Under the pieces are notes generated by a model, which saw only the letters and a list, made by a program, of their open reading frames with translations, was not told where the DNA came from and searched no databases. A stretch of 64,000 bases of DNA, from NCBI RefSeq assembly GCF_004296575.1, contig NZ_SAYT01000002.1:62001-126000 (forward strand). Direction: 5' to 3'. Each line of letters opens with the position of its first letter. Position 1 is the stretch's first letter. This document shows positions 1 to 7,590 of this stretch, piece after piece. Position numbers and translations under genes: made by a program. The stretch comes from Dyella amyloliquefaciens. GTDB taxonomy: Bacteria > Pseudomonadota > Gammaproteobacteria > Xanthomonadales > Rhodanobacteraceae.

Positions 1-277
1 ACCAGCCAGGGCGTCGGCCAGCGCACTCGGCGACCGGGTTCGCCTGCCACACGTCTTCACGCATGTGCTTCGTGAACGGGTGGTTCGCCGCATGCATGCC
101 GATGGCCTGCTCGTCATGGTTGATCGCGATGTCGGGATCACGACCAAGCGCCTGGCGAAGGGCCTCACTGGCGCCGCCGCCACCGGCGAAAAGATCGACA
201 ATGATTTCGCCAGGATGCAATGCAGACGCGCCGGCCTTCCGTGGAAAGTTGAAGCCATGCTGCGTTCCATCAGCCAT
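1..277 (-). CDS. C5 cytosine-specific DNA methyltransferase, N-terminal part (cut by window edge)
   Basis: Partial gene; only the first 92 codons lie in the window. Reading the minus strand from the ATG at 277, residues about 26-36 give VDLFAGGGGAS, the S-adenosylmethionine-binding motif I of C5 cytosine methyltransferases, followed by INHDEQAI, which resembles the second SAM-contact strand of phage Dcm-like enzymes. The start overlaps the stop of the upstream gene by a few bases, fitting the tightly packed early operon. Likely role: methylation of phage DNA to escape host restriction. The catalytic Pro-Cys motif lies outside the window, so activity cannot be judged. Confidence 0.85.
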   Translation of the reverse strand, partial: MADGTQHGFNFPRKAGASALHPGEIIVDLFAGGGGASEALRQALGRDPDIAINHDEQAIGMHAANHPFTKHMREDVWQANPVAECAGRRPGW

Positions 278-659
278 GGGATACCCCAGTGGCTTTAGCG
301 ATCGCGGCATCCGCATTTGCCTTTGGGCTACCTTCGCGACCTTCCGCAGGGTTGAAGCCAAGGCCGCACATTAGATCGAACAGATCGCGCATCTCGATCA
401 GCGATGCAAGAAGGTCCGGAGCAGCTGCGATCAGACGTGCATCAGGATGGAGGCGAATGTCGATCTCATCGGCGCCATGCATGACCCCGCCGAGCTTTTC
501 GCGTTCCTCACCTTTCCAGACGGCGAACCGTGGCTGCGCGCCCTGCATGCCTTTCCGCACAAAGTCCATGATGTAAAGGCCGCCGCGATTAACTGTGCGC
601 AAGTACACGCGACCCGCATTTGTGCGCCACTCCCATGGTCCGGCGGTGTGCTTAGCCAT
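270..659 (-). CDS. conserved phage protein of unknown function (129 aa)
   Basis: The start at 659 (MAKHTAGPWEW) was chosen because this opening is typical of a widespread small phage protein family and because it overlaps the end of the preceding gene by 8 bases. A longer in-frame start at 809 would run far into that gene. The C-terminal half contains an ARLIAAAPDLL-like helix common to these proteins. No catalytic motif is visible and no function is assigned. It lies directly upstream of the DNA methyltransferase in the same operon. Confidence 0.75.
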   Translation of the reverse strand: MAKHTAGPWEWRTNAGRVYLRTVNRGGLYIMDFVRKGMQGAQPRFAVWKGEEREKLGGVMHGADEIDIRLHPDARLIAAAPDLLASLIEMRDLFDLMCGLGFNPAEGREGSPKANADAAIAKATGVSHG

Positions 660-906
660 TGGCCTGCTCCTTGCGCTCGATCTTTCGCGCAATGCGCCGC
701 CGGCTATGTTCGGCACCCACCACCACACGGTCGAGCAGTTCGAGCGCCTTATCGAGATCCTTCCGGAGCGTGCCGTCGATGCGCGCATGCTTCGCGTGGT
801 TGATGGCATATTCGACGTGGCCCTTGGCGGTCAGGGCGCTCACACCGGTCTGGATGGCCAGTCGCGCCCGGTTCTCCAGGCGCTGGATATCTGCGTCTGC
901 ACTCAT
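652..906 (-). CDS. hypothetical early phage protein (84 aa)
   Basis: Small, charged, mostly helical protein rich in Arg, Lys, Asp and Ala. It overlaps its upstream neighbour by 4 bases and its downstream neighbour by 8, the pattern seen across this early operon, which supports a real gene. No recognisable domain, signal peptide or cysteine motif is seen. Function not assigned. Confidence 0.65.
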   Translation of the reverse strand: MSADADIQRLENRARLAIQTGVSALTAKGHVEYAINHAKHARIDGTLRKDLDKALELLDRVVVGAEHSRRRIARKIERKEQANG

Positions 907-1688
907 GCTGCTTTCTCCTCGTCAAGCAGCATTGCGGCACCTTCGTCTTTCATGGCGCCCATCAGTGCATCCGCCTGATCGGCGAACCCACGAAACTGGT
1001 GCGCAAGCCGTTCCAGCCCGCTGTAGCTCAGCGATTGCTTGAACTTCCGATATAGCGCGAAATCCGGGCCCGCTTCCTTGCCAGACCAGCACGTCAGATC
1101 GATGCCCGTTGCCTCTTTGAATTTGCTGACGGCAACCATCGCTTTTCCATTGAGCTCCATGCGCCGATCGACTTCGCTTTTCACGCGCTCGTCGATCCGC
1201 GCTCGCGCCTCTGCAACGGCGTTAGAGACCTGAGCGTTAATAAGCTCGGTACCGGCTTGGTGCGCGCGTCGCAATAGCGCAGCCACAAACGACGGCTCCA
1301 AGGCATCAGGGGTCAGTAGCGGAGGTGCAACACGCGGCACAAGCTTTCCACCGGCCAGCTCCATATGGCCCCATGTCGACGGCAACTCGCCATCCAACAA
1401 CACGCCTGGTGCGGTGATCAGCAGCCAGTGGTGACAAAAGCGCTGAATGGCAACCGACTTCTCCGGCTTCTTCTTTTCGCGAAGCCAGTCAGATCGGCTT
1501 GCCTTGATTTCGAAACCGGAGATGCGCAGGCCGCGCGACGGCCAGCACGCCATCGACACGGCGTCGGCCCAGCGTGAATGGCGGCCACCGGTGGCATCGC
1601 CAACCTCAAAGAAAGTGGCGTATTCGGGCAGCGGGAAGGCTTTCAGCAATGCCGCTTGTAGTTTTGCGGTGGTGGCAGCGTCGCTCAT
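903..1688 (-). CDS. PD-(D/E)XK nuclease-like protein, MmcB-like
   Basis: 261 aa. The N-terminal 100 residues carry an acidic pattern like the PD-(D/E)XK nuclease fold: Glu29, Asp42 and the GFEIKASRSDW stretch with Glu60-x-Lys62, followed by a strand ending ITAPG. This layout resembles MmcB-type DNA repair proteins (family knowledge). The rest is helical with no clear domain. It overlaps RdgC by 4 bases, so the two are probably translationally coupled and may work together in phage DNA repair or recombination. The nuclease call is inference from motif spacing. Confidence 0.6.
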   Translation of the reverse strand: MSDAATTAKLQAALLKAFPLPEYATFFEVGDATGGRHSRWADAVSMACWPSRGLRISGFEIKASRSDWLREKKKPEKSVAIQRFCHHWLLITAPGVLLDGELPSTWGHMELAGGKLVPRVAPPLLTPDALEPSFVAALLRRAHQAGTELINAQVSNAVAEARARIDERVKSEVDRRMELNGKAMVAVSKFKEATGIDLTCWSGKEAGPDFALYRKFKQSLSYSGLERLAHQFRGFADQADALMGAMKDEGAAMLLDEEKAA

Positions 1689-2605
1689 GCGGCCTCCGGG
1701 CGCGGCAGCGCAAAGATGGCGGCGAGACGTCCAAGCAGGCGCTCCAGTTCCAACGCCATCAGTGCGAACGCGGCCGTCGTCTCAGACGTGGCATCTTCAT
1801 GGCTGTCGCCCAGCTCATCGACCACCACATCACCGAAGCGCAACTTGCGGATGACCAGGTCTTCGCCCAGCACGAAGCTCAGGCGCTCGTCGTACACAAG
1901 GCCGAGGCGAAACACCTGCTTGCCGTTGCGCAGGTGCTCGCGCATTTCCTCGCTGTCCATTTCCTGATTGCGGAAGCGCGCGATGGCGCCCGTGGCGCTC
2001 GCCGGGTCACGCAGCTCGCACTCGTCGCCCAGCGCGAAACCGGCCGGCAGATTGCGGTTGGCCAGCCAGTCGGTGAGCAGCACGCGCGGCCCCTCCTCCG
2101 GTGCCAGCGGCACTGCCGGGAAACTTCCCAAGGCTTCACGCAACTGCGTGAGCACGCCTTCCGCCGCCTTCCGACTGGAGGTGTCGAGCACGAGCCAGCC
2201 GTTGCGGGTGTCGGCATACCCATGGATGCGTGACCTGCGAACGAAGGCCTTCGGCACCATCTCGGTGATCAGGTCTTCCCGCAGGCGTGTACGTTCGCGC
2301 CCACCGACCTTCCTGCCCTCCTCGCTGGCAATGGTCGCTACCTTCCGTGCGAGCGCATCGCTCACGACCGATGCCGGCAGCAGCTTGTCCTCGCGTGCTG
2401 CGGCGAACAGCGTGAACGTGCTGTTGACCGTCAGCGCCGGCTCGGCCTCAGCATCGTTGCCGGCCACGCCGGTAAAGCCTGCGGTGCCAATTTCCATGGC
2501 GCCGCAGGGGCGAAGGCGATGCTCGGCCAGCACCTCGCTCAGGCGCGCAAGGTCAGCGGAAACGGCAGCGGAAAAGCGGAACAGTGACAAATGACGAAAG
2601 AACAT
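1685..2605 (-). CDS. rdgC: recombination-associated protein RdgC
   Basis: 306 aa, the usual RdgC length of about 300, beginning MFFRHLSLFRFS, the hallmark N-terminus. RdgC proteins form a ring-shaped dimer that binds double-stranded DNA and restrains RecA; hosts also use them in replication restart (family knowledge). The start at 2605 gives the conserved N-terminus. Chromosomal rdgC is common in gammaproteobacteria, but here the gene lies inside the prophage early operon, between a nuclease-like gene and small regulatory genes, so it is a phage-borne copy that may tune RecA activity during phage recombination. Confidence 0.93.
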   Translation of the reverse strand: MFFRHLSLFRFSAAVSADLARLSEVLAEHRLRPCGAMEIGTAGFTGVAGNDAEAEPALTVNSTFTLFAAAREDKLLPASVVSDALARKVATIASEEGRKVGGRERTRLREDLITEMVPKAFVRRSRIHGYADTRNGWLVLDTSSRKAAEGVLTQLREALGSFPAVPLAPEEGPRVLLTDWLANRNLPAGFALGDECELRDPASATGAIARFRNQEMDSEEMREHLRNGKQVFRLGLVYDERLSFVLGEDLVIRKLRFGDVVVDELGDSHEDATSETTAAFALMALELERLLGRLAAIFALPRPEAA

Positions 2606-2631
2606 GTGATGGCTTCCTTGGCGGTGGTGGC

Positions 2632-2874
2632 TCAGGCGCGCTGTTGAGCGCGACCCTTGAGCAGGCTGTACTGGGCGACGCGGACGATGTGCCGGCGGCG
2701 ATCACGGACCTTGACCATTTGCATGCCGATGGCGAATCCGTGCATGGTTTTCAGTTCATGCATGCGGGCGCTGACACAGATAACGCCGCAGCGTCTGATG
2801 ACCTGAATTGTGGTTACGGGTCCGCGGCGCAGTTCGGCGAGAATGGCCTGGTGCTGGGGGCTGAGTTCCGACAT
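2632..2874 (-). CDS. small helix-turn-helix protein
   Basis: 80 aa. Residues about 7-42 (QAILAELRRGPVTTIQVI onward) look like a winged-helix or HTH module such as those used to discriminate transcription units in phage operons. The C-terminal part is basic. It is followed 3 bases later by the stop-to-start junction of the cysteine-rich neighbour. Likely a DNA-binding accessory protein; target unknown. Confidence 0.65.
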   Translation of the reverse strand: MSELSPQHQAILAELRRGPVTTIQVIRRCGVICVSARMHELKTMHGFAIGMQMVKVRDRRRHIVRVAQYSLLKGRAQQRA

Positions 2875-2877
2875 CGC

Positions 2878-3111
2878 TTACTCCTCCCACGCAATGCAGC
2901 CGGGCGTACGGCACTTGCCCTTGCTTGCGGTGATGGCGCCGGCGGCGTCGTACTTCACCTCCACCTCAACGCGACTCTTGCAGCACGTGCAGCGATAGCA
3001 GCCGGTCGTGGCCTGCCAGCGGCGAGCCTGGGCGAGCACCGCAGACTTGGCTCGCTGACCGGCGCGGGTATCAACCATGTTCTGCGTGACGTTCTGTGCG
3101 TTGGCATTCAT
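2878..3111 (-). CDS. cysteine-rich zinc-ribbon-like protein (77 aa)
   Basis: Contains Cys-x2-Cys-Cys (CYRCTCC) and a later Cys separated by a beta-like VEVEVKYD stretch from CRTPGC. The four-cysteine spacing suggests a small zinc ribbon. It overlaps the upstream gene by 4 bases. No enzymatic motif is seen; such proteins in phage early operons often bind DNA or host proteins. Function not assigned. Confidence 0.65.
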   Translation of the reverse strand: MNANAQNVTQNMVDTRAGQRAKSAVLAQARRWQATTGCYRCTCCKSRVEVEVKYDAAGAITASKGKCRTPGCIAWEE

Positions 3112-3407
3112 GCGGTGGCACTCCGGTTGCCGCGGCGCATCGGCGTGACCTTGGCCGCGGGTGCTTGCAGGGGAAGCGGAAGGGTTTCGCCGAGTTCGCC
3201 CCAGGCTTTGGTGGTCTCAGCCAGTGATGGCCGCCACCCTGTGCGGCGACCGCAACGGCATTCGAGCTGGTGACGCTCGGGCACCGTCGTGAAGGCAACC
3301 CCTTCCCGTGTGGTTGAGCCCAGGGCGACGAAATGCCGGGGCTCCTTCCGGCAGTCGCTGCATGCAGCGAAAGTGCCGGGCTTGTGCGTGATCTGCTTGT
3401 GCATCAT
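3108..3407 (-). CDS. zinc-finger-like small phage protein (99 aa)
   Basis: The start at 3407 is preferred because it makes an ATGA overlap with the upstream gene stop; an upstream ATG at 3449 is in frame but intrudes into that gene. Two Cys pairs, CSDC and CRC, with an intervening beta-rich region suggest a zinc ribbon. The C-terminal 40 residues are basic and Pro/Ala-rich. Function not assigned. Confidence 0.65.
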   Translation of the reverse strand: MMHKQITHKPGTFAACSDCRKEPRHFVALGSTTREGVAFTTVPERHQLECRCGRRTGWRPSLAETTKAWGELGETLPLPLQAPAAKVTPMRRGNRSATA

Positions 3408-3703
3408 GGCGCCGCCTTTCGGCGCTCGCGGCGCTCGGCGGTGAGCCATCGATAGGCCGTTGCGCGGGACACCGAGAAGCGCTCGGCCACATCATCCACG
3501 GTGGGCAGCATGCGAAGCCCCGCAGCCCATGCATGGAAGCGCTGCTGCGCGGGCAGCGTCACATTCAGTGCTTCGCTCAGCTCAACCAGCAGGCGAAGGG
3601 CGGCGTCACGTGGCAGATCGTTGTACTGGGCCCCAATGTAAACACTGATGCGATCGGGGCGATGGCGGCTGGCGAGCGGGCGGTACGTGCTCGTCGAGCT
3701 CAT
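3404..3703 (-). CDS. HTH-containing phage protein (99 aa)
   Basis: The C-terminal 30 residues (VDDVAERFSVSRATAYRWL) are a clear helix-turn-helix of the Sigma70-region-4/transposase type. The N-terminal part is helical without a known domain. Both ends overlap neighbours by 4 bases (ATGA junctions), so it is translated with the tyrosine recombinase upstream. It could be an excisionase-like or regulatory partner of that recombinase; this is inference from position only. Confidence 0.7.
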   Translation of the reverse strand: MSSTSTYRPLASRHRPDRISVYIGAQYNDLPRDAALRLLVELSEALNVTLPAQQRFHAWAAGLRMLPTVDDVAERFSVSRATAYRWLTAERRERRKAAP

Positions 3704-4674
3704 AGGGCGCCCGCCTTTGCCCGGGGCGCATCGAGGTCGGCATGGGAGCGCAGCTGGTGGCGAACCACATTGGCCGCATGCATGCCATACACGTTGATGG
3801 TCGTGCTGCGCTTCTTGTGGCGTGCCAGGTGCTGTCCCGCATCGATACCCAGCGTCTCGATCACCTCACCAATACGACGATGGCGCATGAGGTGGAAGTG
3901 AAGCTGGGGAAGGTCGAACTGCATACCCCAATGCTTGATGCGGTTGTGCGCCTGCTGCCGCGTCATACGCGTGCCGCGGTTGCTGACGAACAAGGCCGAG
4001 GCGGTCTCCTTGGCCATCTTCGCTCGCACGGCGAGCCATTCGGACACCCAGTCAGCAGTGCGCTGGTTGATGGGAAGGCACGCCGGCTTGTTGCCCTTGC
4101 CGATGCAGTGCACGGTCAACCGCGTCAGATCGACGCCCATGCGCGGCGGGCTGTTCGGCGGCGACAGATCCAGCTGGATGGCATCGCTCACGCGCAGCGC
4201 CGCATCCAGCGCGAGGCGAAGCATGGCGCGATCGCGCAGGTCCATCGGTGTTTCGATGGGCATGCCGTCGAGCATGGCCAGCATCGGCTTCAGTTCCGGC
4301 GCAATCACGGGCATCGTCTCGAAACTGAGATTGATGTCCGTGGTGGCGTCGTACTTGCACCAGCCCTCGCGGATGGCGTGACGCATGAGCATGCGCAGGC
4401 AGCTCAGCTTGCGCGCTTGGCTACGGGTGGACAGGCCGCGATGCCCAAGACGATCCAGCCAGCGCTCGATCACACGCTCGCCCACCAGGCCGATCAGGCC
4501 GATGTCCTGCAGTTCGGCGAAGCCGGCAAAGTCGTCCAGGTCACCCTGGTAGGCGATGATCGTGTTGAGCGCGGCACCGCGCAGACGCTTGCGATTTAGA
4601 AAGTGCTCAATCGCATCCTTGACGGTCACGGGTGTCACGTTGTGACCGGCGATGGTGATGACGTTGGAGGTCAT
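3700..4674 (-). CDS. tyrosine recombinase (early-operon copy)
   Basis: 324 aa from the ATG at 4674, chosen over 4746 because it gives an ATGA overlap with the upstream gene. The core-binding domain spans roughly residues 15-105 and the catalytic domain 125-310. Candidate catalytic residues: Arg161 (AALRVSDA), Lys193 (GKGNK), His261 and Arg264 (HLMR), His286 (LARHKKR) and Tyr296 (INVYG). All are present, so the enzyme looks intact. It may be the integrase or a resolvase, but the same prophage has a second tyrosine recombinase at 35.9-37.0 kb and a serine recombinase at 7.6-8.4 kb. Confidence 0.88.
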   Translation of the reverse strand: MTSNVITIAGHNVTPVTVKDAIEHFLNRKRLRGAALNTIIAYQGDLDDFAGFAELQDIGLIGLVGERVIERWLDRLGHRGLSTRSQARKLSCLRMLMRHAIREGWCKYDATTDINLSFETMPVIAPELKPMLAMLDGMPIETPMDLRDRAMLRLALDAALRVSDAIQLDLSPPNSPPRMGVDLTRLTVHCIGKGNKPACLPINQRTADWVSEWLAVRAKMAKETASALFVSNRGTRMTRQQAHNRIKHWGMQFDLPQLHFHLMRHRRIGEVIETLGIDAGQHLARHKKRSTTINVYGMHAANVVRHQLRSHADLDAPRAKAGAL

Positions 4675-4982
4675 ACCGCACCGCCTTTGGCGCGAAGCCA
4701 TTCCGGCATGAACTTGTCGCCAGCCAGTGCGCCGGCGCAAAGCCACATGGCCTTCACCTGGTACACATCCGCGATACGCTGCAGCATGACCATGTCCGGC
4801 GATTTGCCGTTGTCAGTGCCCAGTTCCATGTTCGTGAGCCGCTTGACCGACAAGCCGGACACGCGGCTGGTGGCCTGATCGATCGTCAGCCGCGCATGTT
4901 CGCGCGCAAGACGCAGACGCGCACCAAACGTATCTGAAAGGTCGCTGCCGCCGAGCGGGTATTTGATTTCCATGGCGCGCAT
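4671..4982 (-). CDS. XRE-family helix-turn-helix regulator
   Basis: 103 aa. Residues about 19-75 (FGARLRLAREHARLTIDQA onward) form an XRE-type HTH with the characteristic LTNMELG turn. An alternative start at 4973 (MEIKYPLGG) is possible. It overlaps the recombinase gene by 4 bases and so may adjust its expression or direction. It is distinct from the CI-like and Cro-like proteins at 8.4-9.0 kb. Confidence 0.75.
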   Translation of the reverse strand: MRAMEIKYPLGGSDLSDTFGARLRLAREHARLTIDQATSRVSGLSVKRLTNMELGTDNGKSPDMVMLQRIADVYQVKAMWLCAGALAGDKFMPEWLRAKGGAV

Positions 4983-5389
4983 CAGAGTTCCCTCCCCTTC
5001 TGAGGACCGGCTTCCTTGCGCACGTCAGCGAGAGCGAAAACCTCATCACTCACGCGCAGGCGCCAACCCGGAAGCTCAAGCGCCTTCAGCGTTCCTGAGT
5101 AATGGCGGAATGCCGCCACGGCTGCCGCCACGGCTGCCGCCACGGCTGCCGCCATGGCGCCACCGGGCGTGATGACGTGGCACACGGATATCGTGCGTTC
5201 GCCATCGCGCTCGAGCGACACGCTGAAGCGCTTGGCCTTCTCATGGCGCTTCGCCTGGTTGCGGATGGTCGACGGCGCGCAACCGTAGCGCTCGGACAAG
5301 TCCTTCACCTTGGCGCCATCTTTGAGTGCCTGATGCACTTCAGCGCAGCGCGTCGGGTTGGTGAGGCCGGCATAGATGGTGGCGCTCAT
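4982..5389 (-). CDS. HTH protein with an alanine/valine repeat insert
   Basis: 135 aa. The N-terminal 50 residues contain a resolvase-like HTH (VKDLSERYGCAPSTIRNQA). Residues about 77-92 are an AAAV-type low-complexity stretch encoded by four tandem 12-base units. The C-terminal part is an unremarkable mixed domain. The repeat may vary in copy number between strains without breaking the frame, since the unit is a multiple of three. Likely DNA-binding; target unknown. Confidence 0.65.
   Translation of the reverse strand: MSATIYAGLTNPTRCAEVHQALKDGAKVKDLSERYGCAPSTIRNQAKRHEKAKRFSVSLERDGERTISVCHVITPGGAMAAAVAAAVAAAVAAFRHYSGTLKALELPGWRLRVSDEVFALADVRKEAGPQKGREL
5111..5158. repeat. four tandem 12-bp units
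   Basis: Four copies of TGCCGCCACGGC in direct tandem; the last copy differs by one base (C to T). The repeat lies inside the HTH protein gene and encodes an Ala/Val tract. A candidate for in-frame length variation by slippage. Confidence 0.95.
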
Positions 5390-5487
5390 GCGTCACCTCC
5401 ATCAATGCCTCGCAGGAGGGTCGCGGCCATGAATCCGCCAAGTCCGCCAATGACAAGGCCGATGACGATGCCAAGGGCGAGGATCAT
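5386..5487 (-). CDS. 33-aa single-span membrane microprotein
   Basis: Begins MILALGIVIGLVIGGLGGF and ends RGIDGGDA. Residues 1-25 form one hydrophobic, Gly-rich transmembrane helix. The ATG at 5487 forms an ATGA overlap with the stop of the upstream clamp-like gene, and its own stop overlaps the start of the next gene, which strongly argues for translation. Small Gly-rich membrane peptides in phage early regions may act in superinfection exclusion or toxicity; that is only inference. Confidence 0.65.
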   Translation of the reverse strand: MILALGIVIGLVIGGLGGFMAATLLRGIDGGDA

Positions 5488-6152
5488 GCAGCCACCCTTG
5501 CCGGACCACGGCTCGGCACGAGCGATGCTGGCAGCATGTCTGCTACCGATGCGCCGGGGCCAAAATCGGTGCGTACGGGCATGATCAGGCCCATGGCCTT
5601 GCCGCCACGCTTCATCGAGCGCTCGACCACAAACATCACGGACGAGGCGTAGGTGAAGTTGCCCTCGGCATCTTTGCGGCTGAAGAACCGCACGTAGCCG
5701 GGCAGCGCGAACACCTTCTGCAGGTAGCCCGTATTGCAGGGCGCCACGAGGCCTTCGTGCCAATCGGTCGGTACGCCCACCAGGTGGTCGATCACCGGGA
5801 ACTGGGCGTCGATGATGGCCTTGCCGGGTTCGACATAGAGCACCGCGCCCGACTCGTTGACGATGTGCAATGCGCCGTCGTCGTAGACCTTGACGCGATT
5901 GCCGTCTTTCAGCAGCGCATGGCCACGCTTGCTGATACTGATGATCAGGTCGCGGGTGGCGCGGGCGCTCTTGTCTTCCTCGACATAGAGCATGTGGCCG
6001 TTGGTGCCTTCAATGCGTGCCGGCACATCTGCAGTGCCAGGTACCACGTGCACGCCATTGAGGTAGTAGCGGATATCGCCAACAGCGGCGAACTTCTGGA
6101 CGTTGCTGACCACGGCGGCGTCCAGATCGGCGGTGAGGTTTTCCTTGCTCAT
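5484..6152 (-). CDS. beta-sliding-clamp-like (DnaN-fold) protein
   Basis: 222 aa. The stretch DIRYYLNGVHVV followed by IEGTNGHMLYV matches the repeated signature of bacterial DNA polymerase III beta subunits, where R-Y-Y-L-N-G is followed by a T-D-G-H-R-L strand. A full beta clamp is about 370 aa with three domains; this protein is long enough for roughly one and a half to two. It may be a phage clamp, a decoy, or a clamp-fold protein with another role. The start at 6152 overlaps the neighbour by 4 bases. The call rests on motif resemblance and needs structural comparison. Confidence 0.6.
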   Translation of the reverse strand: MSKENLTADLDAAVVSNVQKFAAVGDIRYYLNGVHVVPGTADVPARIEGTNGHMLYVEEDKSARATRDLIISISKRGHALLKDGNRVKVYDDGALHIVNESGAVLYVEPGKAIIDAQFPVIDHLVGVPTDWHEGLVAPCNTGYLQKVFALPGYVRFFSRKDAEGNFTYASSVMFVVERSMKRGGKAMGLIMPVRTDFGPGASVADMLPASLVPSRGPARVAA

Positions 6153-6313
6153 GCGGCAGCCCTCCCCTTGCCGCCATCAATCAGCGGATAGCCAGGGCGG
6201 CGTGCACGCACGCGGTGGATCAGGCCGAGCGACGCGCGGGGATACCAGCGCATCAGGGCGGCGTCGGCGGCACGCAGGTGGCGTGCCGTAGGGGGCTGAG
6301 ATACAGTAGTCAT
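6149..6313 (-). CDS. small basic phage protein (54 aa)
   Basis: The start ATG at 6313 is preceded by a GGAG Shine-Dalgarno-like sequence about 10 bases upstream. The protein is Arg-rich in its C-terminal half (LIHRVRARRPGYPLIDGG) and overlaps the clamp-like gene by 4 bases. Longer in-frame extensions to 6634 run through a hairpin and a neighbouring gene and are not supported. Function not assigned. Confidence 0.6.
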   Translation of the reverse strand: MTTVSQPPTARHLRAADAALMRWYPRASLGLIHRVRARRPGYPLIDGGKGRAAA

Positions 6314-6347
6314 GTCTTCCGTACTCCAAAGCGCGGTGGGACAACCC

Positions 6348-6384
6348 GAACGCCTGGGGTTGCCGCCCCGGGCGTTCTTTTTTT
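6348..6384 (+). terminator. strong intrinsic terminator on the plus strand
   Basis: A 12-bp stem (GAACGCCTGGGG pairing with CCCCGGGCGTTC, one G-T pair) with a 6-base loop is followed by seven T residues at 6378-6384. It points in the plus direction although all nearby genes are on the minus strand, so it would end an antisense transcript rather than a known gene. Confidence 0.75.
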
Positions 6385-6489
6385 GTGCAGCAATCGCTGC
6401 GCTGATGACCGTGCCGGCCCTTGGAACGGACCGCCCCTGCCCCATGCAGATGCGGCCTACGACACGGCCATCAGCGAAGCTATCGCGGT

Positions 6490-6726
6490 TCACTGGACGA
6501 ATGCCCCCGGGTTCATGGCGTGATAGCGACCGGCCTGCTCGCTGTAATCCAGACCGCGGTGCTGCCTGGCTGCTATCTCCATATCCGTGGCGCGACGGGC
6601 AGCACGCCAACGATGAAAGGCAGCGGCATGGCACCGGCCAGCGGCTTGCGCCTCATCGGCAGCCAATACGTCGTTGATCACTGCCTCAGCTGCTGCGCGA
6701 ATGGCGGACCACCGGAAGCGGCCCAT
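6490..6726 (-). CDS. hypothetical early phage protein (78 aa)
   Basis: Helical, Ala/Arg-rich protein. The start overlaps the upstream stop in a TAATG arrangement, indicating coupling to the preceding gene. The region to its 3' side (6314-6489) holds no gene but contains the plus-strand terminator. No motif recognised; function not assigned. Confidence 0.6.
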   Translation of the reverse strand: MGRFRWSAIRAAAEAVINDVLAADEAQAAGRCHAAAFHRWRAARRATDMEIAARQHRGLDYSEQAGRYHAMNPGAFVQ

Positions 6727-7295
6727 TACTTCGCACTCCGCAGTGCACCGCCCTGACCCAGCACATGCTGTTGAATGGCGGCGGTGAGCGTGGCTGCCCG
6801 CGCCTCCAATTGCGCAAGGGCCAGCAATGCGTCGTGGGCATAGGCCTCATCGCGCTCATCGAGCACACCGTCATCGAGCATGCCCGACAGCTTGTCGAGC
6901 GCTTGGCCCACATCACGCAACAGGTCGGCTACCTGGTGCTGCTGCCCCGCAGCGTCCGCTGAGGGTTCCTCGGCAGCCAAAAGGCCTACGCGCTGGGCCA
7001 GCTCGGTGAGCAAGCCGCGGCGGTACGGTTGCGGCAGCGCCAATACCAGCGCCTCCTCCAACTCCACCGGCATGCGCACTGCACCATCGAGCATGCGGCG
7101 CACCAACTGGCAATTCGCACGCTGGTCCGCATACGGGTCTTTCGTCACATGGAACTTCAGCGTGCGCGCGGTATCCGGCGTGCGCTCGTGATAGATGTCG
7201 ACGACTGCCTGGGCGTACGTGCGCTCGACCATGCTGCAGCGGCTCAGCGCGAGCGCCACGTGGTCAGCAATCACCTGATGACGCGGTTCACGCAT
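6726..7295 (-). CDS. phage protein of unknown function (189 aa)
   Basis: The ATG at 7295 (MREPRHQVIADHVALAL) is preferred; the upstream in-frame ATG at 7355 would intrude further into the neighbour. The protein is acidic and largely helical, with a leucine-rich centre (LEEALVLALPQPYRRGLLTELA) and a likely coiled coil near the C-terminus. Its place just after the recombinase and Cro-like genes recalls CII-type or regulatory proteins of other phages, but I see no HTH and do not assign it. Confidence 0.65.
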   Translation of the reverse strand: MREPRHQVIADHVALALSRCSMVERTYAQAVVDIYHERTPDTARTLKFHVTKDPYADQRANCQLVRRMLDGAVRMPVELEEALVLALPQPYRRGLLTELAQRVGLLAAEEPSADAAGQQHQVADLLRDVGQALDKLSGMLDDGVLDERDEAYAHDALLALAQLEARAATLTAAIQQHVLGQGGALRSAK

Positions 7296-7590
7296 GGCCG
7301 GCCACTCCGCACACCAGGGCAAAATCTGCCTTCTGGGTCGCCGAAGCCGCCTCATAGGCGTCGCTCACCAGATCCGGCTCGCCACCGAGGCGCTGCACGC
7401 GATCAGCCAGCATCTCGGCGATCAGTGCGTGCACCTGCTCAACCGTGGTCAGGCCATCGCGCACGATGCGCGCATTCACCGCGCGAAGCGTCATGGCTTC
7501 GTGCGCCGTGGCATGGGTCAATCGAGCAAAGGCGGCGCGGGCTTCCTGAGTCATGGTCGGCAATCCTTGGGCGGTGGTGCGGTCACGCAT
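7288..7590 (-). CDS. hypothetical early phage protein (100 aa)
   Basis: The start at 7590 was selected because AGGAG lies about 9 bases upstream and the overlap with the serine recombinase stop is then only 8 bases. The protein is helical throughout (TQEARAAFARLTHATAHEA and VEQVHALIAEMLADRV) with no cysteine or catalytic motif. It lies between the recombinase and the 189-aa protein in the leftward early transcript. Function not assigned. Confidence 0.6.
   Translation of the reverse strand: MRDRTTAQGLPTMTQEARAAFARLTHATAHEAMTLRAVNARIVRDGLTTVEQVHALIAEMLADRVQRLGGEPDLVSDAYEAASATQKADFALVCGVAGHA

Noticed and set aside
5111-5158. CRISPR-like repeats
   Set aside because: Units are 12 bases with no spacers and lie inside a gene.
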